The notes below the pieces were generated by a model, which was given only the letters and a program-made list of their open reading frames with translations, ran no database searches and was not told the origin of the DNA. The translations under genes and the position numbers were made by a program. Positions 1 to 6,246 of a stretch of 64,000 nt of DNA are shown in pieces (position 1 is the first letter of the stretch; every line of letters starts with the position of its first letter). The DNA comes from Microbacteriaceae bacterium (GTDB lineage Bacteria > Actinomycetota > Actinomycetes > Actinomycetales > Microbacteriaceae): contig SCRE01000010.1 of NCBI GenBank assembly GCA_004297935.1, forward strand, positions 1 through 64,000, read 5' to 3'.

Positions 1-795
1 GCCTGCCAGGCGCCCCAGCAGAACGACGCCAAGCCGTTGCAACGTGCGGAAGTGGAGGTCGTGACCACCGGCAGCGCCCGTGGTCTGCGGGTTCGCCAGC
101 AGCCGGCCCGCCGGTGACGGCAAAGAGTAGAGCGGCTGGTCGAAGAAGCCAACACGGGCAAGCCAGGTGATCGTGTCAACGTCATCCAGTCGCCTGGGCA
201 GCCAGGGCGCGCGACCGCAGGACAAGAACACCTCGTGCCCGGCGAGGAAGAGTTCCTCGGCCAGTTGGCAACCGGTCTGCCCACTCCCGATCACCAGGAC
301 TTTGCCTGCCGGGAGTTCAGCGGGATGACGATACTCGAGCGCATCGATCACTCGTACCCCGGGCGGTAGTACGCCCGCGGGGGGCCGGTACGGCTTCCGG
401 AACGAACCAGTGCAGACGACGACGTTGTCCGCGGCGATCCGACCGAGCGATGTGGTCAGTTCAAAACGCGAAGCGCTCGCGGCCCGCAGCGAGTTGACGG
501 TCACTCCCTCCCGGACCGGCGCATCCCAGGTCGAACGATAGCTCTCGAGGTAACTGATGATCTTGTCGCGCGACACGTGGCCTTCAGGGTCTGGGCCGGC
601 ATACGGCGCCCCCGGCAGGTCCATGGTCCAGTTAGGTGTCACCAACGTGAAGCTGTCCCATCGATCACGCCACGCCTGCGCCACCCGCGACCGCTCCAGA
701 ACCACATGCTCGACGCCGCGAACACCGAGTTCGCGGCTGACGGCGAGGCCGGCCTGCCCGGCTCCGATGACGACCGTGTCGACGTGCTGCGACAT
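1..795 (-). CDS. flavin-containing monooxygenase-like oxidoreductase, 3' end cut by window edge
   Basis: These are the N-terminal ~265 residues of an FAD-dependent oxidoreductase of the flavin monooxygenase/CzcO type; the C-terminus lies beyond the left edge and the frame is open to base 1. The protein begins MSQHVDTVVIGAGQAG, a GxGxxG FAD-binding fingerprint, and carries a second Rossmann motif, VIGSGQTG, near residue 168 that fits NAD(P)H binding. ATG 795 is chosen because the FAD motif then starts about nine residues in. An in-frame GTG at 810 overlaps the stop of the upstream ABM-like gene (GTGA), so translational coupling from that codon is possible. Substrate unknown. Pairing with a small ABM monooxygenase suggests one oxidative operon. 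Confidence 0.85.
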   Translation of the reverse strand, partial: MSQHVDTVVIGAGQAGLAVSRELGVRGVEHVVLERSRVAQAWRDRWDSFTLVTPNWTMDLPGAPYAGPDPEGHVSRDKIISYLESYRSTWDAPVREGVTVNSLRAASASRFELTTSLGRIAADNVVVCTGSFRKPYRPPAGVLPPGVRVIDALEYRHPAELPAGKVLVIGSGQTGCQLAEELFLAGHEVFLSCGRAPWLPRRLDDVDTITWLARVGFFDQPLYSLPSPAGRLLANPQTTGAAGGHDLHFRTLQRLGVVLLGRLAG

Positions 796-806
796 CGCCT
801 GCCCGC

Positions 807-1100
807 TCACGTCGAGGCGGCTTCGACGGTCAGGATCCTCAGCGTCGGCTCCGCCCCCAGAGTTCGGAACAGGGCGGGGGCCGCGGGCGGCCGCGGCCCA
901 GTCCGCATAGCGTCGATCGCCGCCTGATCGCGCCACAGGGTGTGGATCGCCCAATTGCCTCGACCGTCATGCACAAGATGCGTATGCAAGAGCCCGTCCG
1001 GGAAATCCTGCTCCAGGATTGCCTGGTACGCCGACACGACTTCTCCGGCCCGCTCGGCCGGTACCTCAGCGCTCGTGATGGTAAGGATCTGCTTGCCCAA
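807..1100 (-). CDS. small ABM-type (antibiotic biosynthesis monooxygenase-like) protein
   Basis: A 97-residue protein resembling the dimeric alpha/beta-barrel ABM fold: an opening strand (KQILTITSAEVP), a helix (AGEVVSAYQAILE), a central strand and helix (AIHTLWRDQAAIDAM) and a closing strand (LRILTVEA). Such proteins are cofactor-free monooxygenases, heme-degrading enzymes or stress proteins; the substrate cannot be read here. I place the start at TTG 1100 because GGGAGG lies seven bases upstream of it; an ATG at 1136 in the same frame has no comparable ribosome site. Its stop overlaps a possible GTG start of the downstream flavin monooxygenase, so the two are probably co-translated. Confidence 0.65.
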   Translation of the reverse strand: MGKQILTITSAEVPAERAGEVVSAYQAILEQDFPDGLLHTHLVHDGRGNWAIHTLWRDQAAIDAMRTGPRPPAAPALFRTLGAEPTLRILTVEAAST

Positions 1101-1280
1101 GGGATGACCTCCCGAGCCCGGGATGGGGTGCTGCATTCAGCTGACGGAGCGCCCGGGGCTTGATTCCCACACTGGCACCGCCACAGGTGCACCGCAAGAG
1201 GTTCCGCTTACGGGCCGTGTCTCACTCGCGACGCTGCGCGTGGAGTGATCCGTTTGCGTGCTCGTGCGCGGCCGCCTCTG

Positions 1281-1309
1281 TTCAACATTTGTCAAACGTG
1301 CGGTAATAT
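1281..1309 (+). promoter_or_regulatory. candidate leaderless promoter of the mazE-like gene
   Basis: TTCAAC (1281-1286), a 17-bp spacer and TAATAT (1304-1309) place the expected transcription start on ATG 1317. No Shine-Dalgarno sequence precedes that ATG, which fits leaderless initiation. The hexamer assignment is by eye only. Confidence 0.35.
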
Positions 1310-1316
1310 GGATGCT

Positions 1317-1517
1317 ATGCCAACATCGATCGGTTTCCGTCCGACACCGGACGACGAACGCATCCTACGCGAGGCCGCGCGCCCCGGCGAGAGAACCTCG
1401 GACACGCTGCGCCGTGCGCTACGACTGCTGGATCACGAACGCTGGCTGGCCCAGTTCCGCGCAGACGCTCAGACGCTGAAGAGCGAGGATGTCAACACGG
1501 AGCCTGAAGCCTGGTGA
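1317..1517 (+). CDS. MazE-like antitoxin
   Basis: A 66-residue protein with a ribbon-helix-helix-like N-terminus (GFRPTPDDERILREAA, then RTSDTLRRALRLLDHE) and an acidic C-terminal tail (KSEDVNTEPEAW), the usual layout of an antitoxin: DNA-binding part first, toxin-neutralising tail last. It ends in a GTGA overlap with a MazF/PemK toxin gene, which is the main reason for the call. Start ATG 1317 is preferred; an in-frame ATG at 1308 would add three residues. It probably represses its own operon together with the toxin. Exact antitoxin family not determined. Confidence 0.7.
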   Translation: MPTSIGFRPTPDDERILREAARPGERTSDTLRRALRLLDHERWLAQFRADAQTLKSEDVNTEPEAW

Positions 1518-1855
1518 TCCGCGGGGGCGTCTACCGGATCGACCTCGGTCGGCCGAGGAACCACGAGCAGGGCGGCAAGCGGTTGGGCCTGGTCCTCTCA
1601 CCATCGGACTCGCCGCTGTCCGTGGCCACCGTAGTCCCTACCTCAACCTCGGCAGGCCCAGCCATCCACCGTCCTGAACTCGAAGTCGCTGGTCGACTGA
1701 CAAGAGTGCTGGTCGACCAGATCCGCTCGATCGACCTGAACTACGTCGTCGGCGACCCCGTCGACCACCTCACCCGAGATCAACTCGCCAAGGTCGAGCT
1801 CGCGCTGGCTCACTACCTCGGCGTCCAGGACGCGTTCCCACCCCGATCTTCCTAG
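1514..1855 (+). CDS. MazF/PemK-family toxin (endoribonuclease)
   Basis: A 113-residue protein with the PemK/MazF layout: the N-terminal strand IRGGVYRIDL, the loop NHEQGGKRLGLVLS, the hydrophobic segment ATVVPTSTSAGP and the subunit-contact segment TRVLVDQIRSIDLNYV, then a C-terminal helix QLAKVELALAHYLG. Members are usually sequence-specific mRNA interferases that stop translation. GTG 1514 overlaps the antitoxin stop, so the toxin is likely translationally coupled to it. The expected first acidic position reads GGV rather than the more common GEV, so activity may be altered. Two decayed MazF-like fragments follow downstream. Confidence 0.85.
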   Translation: MIRGGVYRIDLGRPRNHEQGGKRLGLVLSPSDSPLSVATVVPTSTSAGPAIHRPELEVAGRLTRVLVDQIRSIDLNYVVGDPVDHLTRDQLAKVELALAHYLGVQDAFPPRSS

Positions 1856-2218
1856 ACGGCGCCCGCAGGCGGATCCCGACCAGGCAGGGCAACTGTCCCG
1901 CAAGAGGTTGGACATACGGAGTTAGTTGAAGCACTCGGTTTTGCAAGAACAGGGTCGCATGATCTTCGCGTTCCGCGATGCTGCGGTCGCCTTGGGTCTC
2001 ATGCGCGAGTACGGTCAGCGCGCATGCCCCGCGGTTTGCGGCGACGAGCGACCATATCCCGGCGGCAATAACCAGCGCGACACCAATGCCCGCACACAAC
2101 GCTTCGATGGTGACCGAACCGGCGAAGCCTGCCCATGCAGGAAGAACAGCGGCACGATGGCCCACCCGCCAGGCCCCATCGCTGGCTCGGGTCGAGCAGA
2201 TACGGGCTTCGAAGCCAC

Positions 2219-2383
2219 GTCGCATTGGAGCCCGAGCACAGCGGGCTGGAACACATCTCCTACGCGCGCTGCGATCAGTTGCGCCTGGTCTCGGTCGAAC
2301 GGCTGACCTCTCGGCGCGGACTGATCGGTCCCGGCTCGATGCAAGACATCGACCAGTCACTCCGATTCGTTCTCGATCTGTGA
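2219..2383 (+). pseudogene. C-terminal remnant of a second MazF-like toxin
   Basis: This reads as the last ~54 residues of a MazF protein: GLEHISYARCDQLRLVSV, then a basic loop, then MQDIDQSLRFVLDL and a stop. It matches the family pattern in which a DQ-containing strand is followed by a terminal LD-x-AL-like helix. No N-terminal half or ribosome site lies directly upstream. The rest of 1856-2612 holds no gene I can support: it shows short open frames on both strands without a recognisable domain and looks like decayed accessory DNA. Confidence 0.55.
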
Positions 2384-2612
2384 TAACCGACTGCCAGCAC
2401 AGGCCCCCATTGGGCAGTGCGAGCTGCGCCGCTCGAACCCAAGGCTCCCCTTACTGACACCCAATCTGGATCACAATGCAGTCTCGAGTTCAGCGGCGCG
2501 GCATCGTGAGATGACGGAATGGTCTACCAAGAGCAGAATTGGACCAGGGCTGACAGCACCACGGCGAAAGTGTGCAGAAGCATTCGCGACCTTCTCCTGA
2601 TGGCCGCGCTGC

Positions 2613-2830
2613 ATGAGGGGTGAGGTCTACCAGCTTCCGGCCTGGGGTAAGGGCCACGAGCAGAAGGGTCGGCGGTACGCAGTGGTACTGCAACCGGACT
2701 GGCTCACGCTCAGTACCTGCATCGTCACGATCACAAGCACCAGCACCTTTCGCGCATCGTCAACGCTCGTGCATGGCGCGGCAAGACGCGCCATGCACTG
2801 GAACGTATCGTGGACGATGTACCGGGCTCA
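2613..2830 (+). pseudogene. N-terminal remnant of a third MazF-like toxin, frameshifted
   Basis: The first ~45 residues (MRGEVYQLPAW, GHEQKGRRYAVVLQP, IVTITSTSTFRA) are a clear MazF/PemK N-terminus with the usual RGEV opening. After about base 2765 the similarity continues in another frame (RGKTRHALERIV, like the ALVEQ segment of the family), so a frameshift has broken the gene. The original frame runs without a stop into the downstream aldehyde dehydrogenase, which could mislead automatic start calling there. Confidence 0.6.
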
Positions 2831-2882
2831 TTCGCCGGACTCAGATGCCGGACTCTTCTGGCGGAATCACAGTGGAGGACCC

Positions 2883-4292
2883 ATGGACACCTACGACAGC
2901 CTGCTCGCCGCGATCACACCGACAGCGAGCGCGACCCGCGAGATTCATGATCCCGCAACGGGCGAGATCGTCGGCACGGTCCCCGTGCACACCGCCGAGG
3001 ACGTCGACCACGCGGTCGACGCGGCCACGGCGGCTGGGCCCGGCTGGGCAGCGCTCGGACATGAGAAGCGCATCGCCTTCATGCTGCGCGCCGCCGACGC
3101 GATCGACCGTTCCAGTGAGGCACTAGCCCAGCTACTCTCCCGCGAGCAGGGCAAACCGCTCAACGGGCCCAATGCCCGGTTCGAGGTCGGCGCCTGCTCG
3201 GCCTGGCTTCGCGCCGCCGCTGCGACCCCACTCGACGCGGAAGTCGTGTTCGACGACGGCGAAACACACGCGGAGCTCCACTACCGCCCGATCGGTGTCG
3301 TCGCCGCGATCGGGCCGTGGAACTGGCCGATGATGATCAGCGTCTGGCAGATCGCTCCGGCGCTGCGCATGGGCAACACGGTTGTCGTCAAGCCATCCGA
3401 GTACACGCCGCTGAGCGTGCTGGCGCTCGTCGCCGTGATGAATGAGGAGCTGCCGGAGGGCGTGCTCATCGCGCTCGCCGGCGACCGCGATGCCGGCGAG
3501 CGCCTGTCGTCGCACCCCGGCATCGGCAAGGTCATGTTCACCGGCTCGACCGCGACCGGCAAGGCGATCATCCGCAGCTCGGCCGACAGCGTCAAGCGCC
3601 TCACGCTCGAGCTCGGTGGCAACGACCCCGGGATCGTGCTTCCGGATGCGGACCCTGCGGCCATCGCGGAAGGCCTGTTCTGGGGCGCGTTCATCAATAC
3701 AGGGCAGACCTGTGCGGCACTCAAGCGCCTCTACGTGCACGACGACATCTATGACGCCGTCTGCGATGCGCTCACCAGCTTTGCCGCGGCGGTGCCGATG
3801 GGCGTCGGCCTGGACGAGAACAATGTGCTCGGCCCACTGCAGAACAAGGCGCAATTCGACATCGTGTCTCGCCTCGTAAACGAGGCGAAGGCATCCGGTG
3901 CCCGTGTTCTGCTCGGCGGCAACCCAGACCGGGATCAGCCGGGCTATTTCTACCCCACGACTCTCATCGCCGATATCGACAACGACAACCCGCTCGTCGC
4001 CGAGGAACAGTTCGGCCCGGCCTTGCCGATCATCCGCTATTCCGACGTTGAGGATGCCATCACGATGGCCAACGGGGTCGACGTGGGGCTCGGTGCGTCG
4101 GTCTGGTCAGCGGACGCGGCGAAGGCGCGCGAGGTGGCTGCGCGCATCCAGTCGGGCACAGTGTGGATCAACTCGCACGGCGGCGTGCACCCCATGGTGC
4201 CGTTCGGCGGCGCCAAGCAGTCCGGCTACGGCCTCGAGTTCGGCGTGGAAGGCCTCAAGTCGCTCGGTGTTCCCCAGGTGATCAACGGCTGA
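2883..4292 (+). CDS. NAD(P)-dependent aldehyde dehydrogenase, possibly succinate-semialdehyde dehydrogenase
   Basis: A 469-residue member of the aldehyde dehydrogenase superfamily. Visible motifs are the cofactor-binding GPWNWPM segment, the FTGS turn, the general base in LELGGNDPG and the catalytic cysteine in NTGQTCAALKR. I chose ATG 2883, which has GGAGG just upstream, because the longer open frame (from 2613) is a MazF remnant read through by chance. It lies directly upstream of hpaH/hpaI. HpaI releases succinic semialdehyde, so oxidation of that product is a reasonable inferred role, but other small aldehydes cannot be excluded. Length is normal for the family. Confidence 0.85.
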   Translation: MDTYDSLLAAITPTASATREIHDPATGEIVGTVPVHTAEDVDHAVDAATAAGPGWAALGHEKRIAFMLRAADAIDRSSEALAQLLSREQGKPLNGPNARFEVGACSAWLRAAAATPLDAEVVFDDGETHAELHYRPIGVVAAIGPWNWPMMISVWQIAPALRMGNTVVVKPSEYTPLSVLALVAVMNEELPEGVLIALAGDRDAGERLSSHPGIGKVMFTGSTATGKAIIRSSADSVKRLTLELGGNDPGIVLPDADPAAIAEGLFWGAFINTGQTCAALKRLYVHDDIYDAVCDALTSFAAAVPMGVGLDENNVLGPLQNKAQFDIVSRLVNEAKASGARVLLGGNPDRDQPGYFYPTTLIADIDNDNPLVAEEQFGPALPIIRYSDVEDAITMANGVDVGLGASVWSADAAKAREVAARIQSGTVWINSHGGVHPMVPFGGAKQSGYGLEFGVEGLKSLGVPQVING

Positions 4293-4340
4293 GCGCGGCA
4301 CATGCCGCGAGAGTGCCTGTTTCGGACGAGCAAGCTCCGT

Positions 4341-4354
4341 GATCGTATACGATC
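4341..4354. promoter_or_regulatory. palindromic operator candidate upstream of hpaH
   Basis: A perfect 14-bp palindrome, GATCGTATACGATC, between the aldehyde dehydrogenase and hpaH. A 13-of-14 match (TGATCGTATAYGAT) recurs at 6199 before the other transcription unit of the pathway. GTATAC-centred palindromes are typical targets of FCD-type GntR regulators, and one is encoded within this cluster. Confidence 0.6.
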
Positions 4355-4384
4355 GAATTGTCGGCCCGGCAAGGACGACCCTAA

Positions 4385-4430
4385 ACGACAACGAGGCCTG
4401 ACGACAACGAGGCCTGCGACAACGAGGTTG
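4385..4430 (+). repeat. three tandem copies of a 14-16 bp unit in the hpaH leader
   Basis: ACGACAACGAGGCCTG occurs at 4385-4400 and 4401-4416, followed by a diverged third copy at 4417-4430. The array lies between the palindrome at 4341 and the hpaH ribosome site, so it is probably transcribed as 5' leader. Function unknown. Confidence 0.8.
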
Positions 4431-4438
4431 GAGAACAT

Positions 4439-5224
4439 GTGCTGAACGAATCGATCGTCGAGGCGATCGCCGACGAACTCGCCGCGGCCGAGCGCGAACG
4501 TGCGATGGTTCCGCTGATCACGGCGCGACATCCGCAGATGACGGTCGAAGACGCATACGCCGTGCAGAACGTCTGGAAGCGACGCGGGCTGGCGGTAGGT
4601 CGCCGCGTCGTCGGCCACAAGATCGGGCTGACCTCCAAGGTGATGCAGGTGGCCACCGGTATCACCGAGCCGGACTACGGCGTGATTTTCGACGACGCCG
4701 TCTATCAGACCGGCTCCGTGATCCCGTTCGACGCGTTCTCGAACGTGCGCATCGAGGTCGAACTTGCGTTCGTGCTCGGCAAACCGCTCGCAGGCCCGAA
4801 CTGCACGCTCTTCGACGTGTTGGATGCCACCGCCTACGTCGTTCCGGCGCTCGAGATCCTGAGTTCCCGCGTCGAGCTGGCCGGCCGCACCATCGTCGAC
4901 ACCATCTCAGACAACGCCGCCCTCGGCGCGATGGTCATCGGCGGCAACCCGGTAAAGATCGGCGATGTCGACCTGCGCTGGGTGTCAGCACTGCTGTATC
5001 GCAACGAGACGATCGAGGAGTCCGGCGTCGCGGCCGCTGTGCTCGGGCATCCGGCCGCCGGCGTGTTCTGGCTGGCCAACAAGCTCGCCCAGCACGGCAC
5101 GGGGCTCGAGGCCGGCGAGATCATCCTCGCCGGGTCGTTCACCCGCCCGATGTGGGTGCACAACGGCGATACCGTCCACGCCGACTACCGAGAGCTGGGG
5201 GCGATCACATGTCGGTTCGAGTAG
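4439..5224 (+). CDS. hpaH: 2-oxo-hept-3-ene-1,7-dioate hydratase
   Basis: A 261-residue hydratase of the fumarylacetoacetate-hydrolase superfamily that adds water to 2-oxo-hept-3-ene-1,7-dioate in the homoprotocatechuate pathway. Family features include the HKIGLTSKVMQ segment, the acidic metal-binding stretch VEVELAFVLGKPL of ExE type, a central SDNAALGAMV block and the C-terminal GSFTRPMWVHNGD motif typical of HpaH/MhpD hydratases. Start GTG 4439 has GGAG five bases upstream; the ATG two bases earlier is immediately stopped. Its 3' end overlaps hpaI by 16 bp, so the two are co-translated. Likely controlled through the operator at 4341. Confidence 0.88.
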   Translation: MLNESIVEAIADELAAAERERAMVPLITARHPQMTVEDAYAVQNVWKRRGLAVGRRVVGHKIGLTSKVMQVATGITEPDYGVIFDDAVYQTGSVIPFDAFSNVRIEVELAFVLGKPLAGPNCTLFDVLDATAYVVPALEILSSRVELAGRTIVDTISDNAALGAMVIGGNPVKIGDVDLRWVSALLYRNETIEESGVAAAVLGHPAAGVFWLANKLAQHGTGLEAGEIILAGSFTRPMWVHNGDTVHADYRELGAITCRFE

Positions 5225-6018
5225 AGCTGCCGCCGACGTTCCGCGACCGACTGCACGCGACGACGCGACCGCAGATCGGTATCTGGGTGTGCTCGACCAG
5301 CCCGCTCGTCGCCGAAATCTGCGCCGGAAGCGGCCTGGATGCGCTGCTCATCGACGGAGAACACGGCCCGAACACGCTCGAAGCGATCCTCGCGCAATTG
5401 CAGGCTGTCGCCGCCTACCCGATCACGCCACTCGTGCGGCTGCCGTCCGCCGATACGGTGCTCGTCAAGCAGCTGCTCGACGCCGGGGCGCAGAATCTGC
5501 TCGCGCCCATGGTGAACACGGTCGACCAGGCGCAAGCCATGGTGCATGCCGTGCGCTATCCCCCGCTCGGCGTGCGCGGCGTCGGAAGCGCTCTCGCCCG
5601 CTCATCCCGGTGGAGTCGCGTCGAGGACTACCTCGCTCGCGCACGGGAACTCGTGTCGTTGTTCGTGCAGATCGAAACCGCTGAGGCCATCGGAAACGTC
5701 GAGCAGATCGCCGCCCTCGAGGGCATCGACGGCATCTTCCTCGGCCCGGCAGACCTCGCCGCATCGATGGGGCACCTCGGTCGGCAGGACCATCCGGATG
5801 TCGTCGCCTCGGTCGAGAACACCATCGACGTTGCGCACCGACTGGGCACCACCGTCGGCGTCAATGCGTTCGCACCCGCCATGGCCAAGCACTATCTGTC
5901 CGCCGGCGCGGACTTCGTGTTCGTCGGATCGGACGTGACGCTGCTGGCCCGCGGCGCCGAGGCACTCGCAGCCGCGTACATCGATGGCGGGCCCGGCACC
6001 GCCAGCACAGACTACTGA
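5209..6018 (+). CDS. hpaI: 4-hydroxy-2-oxoheptane-1,7-dioate aldolase (HpcH/HpaI family)
   Basis: A 269-residue class II aldolase of the HpcH/HpaI family that cleaves 4-hydroxy-2-oxoheptanedioate to pyruvate and succinic semialdehyde, the last carbon-carbon cleavage of the pathway. Conserved features are DALLIDGEHGPN near residue 50, the GVRGVGSALARSS loop, the metal-binding glutamate in QIETAEAIGNVE, and FLGPADLAASMG. ATG 5209 lies inside the end of hpaH; longer frames upstream are out of register with any family homology. The following ~220 bp carry a palindromic repeat and then the promoter region of the FAH-RraA gene. Confidence 0.9.
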   Translation: MSVRVELPPTFRDRLHATTRPQIGIWVCSTSPLVAEICAGSGLDALLIDGEHGPNTLEAILAQLQAVAAYPITPLVRLPSADTVLVKQLLDAGAQNLLAPMVNTVDQAQAMVHAVRYPPLGVRGVGSALARSSRWSRVEDYLARARELVSLFVQIETAEAIGNVEQIAALEGIDGIFLGPADLAASMGHLGRQDHPDVVASVENTIDVAHRLGTTVGVNAFAPAMAKHYLSAGADFVFVGSDVTLLARGAEALAAAYIDGGPGTASTDY

Positions 6019-6036
6019 GTCAGGCGAACACCTACC

Positions 6037-6123
6037 GGTGGTCGAGTAGCGCAGCGTATCGAGACATCCGCGCCGGGTCTCGCGCCCGGGTCTCGATACG
6101 CTCGTGCCTCACTACTCGACCAG
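6037..6123. repeat. dispersed palindromic repeat (GTCGAGTAG / TCTCGATACGC family), copy 1
   Basis: The element starts GGTGGTCGAGTAGCGCAGCG, contains TATCGAGAC and its complement GGTCTCGATACGC, and ends CTACTCGACCAG, so both arms can pair. It lies between hpaI and the FAH-RraA gene and may act as a 3' processing or termination structure. Related copies are at 7008, 10099, 36031 and 50531. Confidence 0.85.
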
Positions 6124-6198
6124 CAGCTTTCCTCGATACTCGACCGGCGGCGTTCCTCGCTGTGCGACCATCGACAGAGATTACTTGCGAATCTTGCC

Positions 6199-6224
6199 TG
6201 ATCGTATATGATTTGTGATATCAC
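6199..6224. promoter_or_regulatory. operator candidates upstream of the FAH-RraA gene
   Basis: TGATCGTATATGAT (6199-6212) differs at one base from the motif at 4340-4353, and is followed at once by a perfect 10-bp palindrome, GTGATATCAC (6215-6224). Both lie just before the GGAGG ribosome site of the next gene. Probable binding region of the GntR regulator encoded at 7779. Confidence 0.5.
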
Positions 6225-6246
6225 TTGAAACGGAGGCGATGACGCC

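Noticed and set aside
1770-2360. Minus-strand 196-codon frame with a hydrophobic stretch
   Set aside because: No recognisable family, no ribosome site, and it overlaps the end of mazF; treated as decayed DNA.
2613-4292. Aldehyde dehydrogenase starting at 2613 (559 residues)
   Set aside because: The first 90 residues are a MazF remnant in the same frame; the enzyme homology and a GGAGG ribosome site support ATG 2883.
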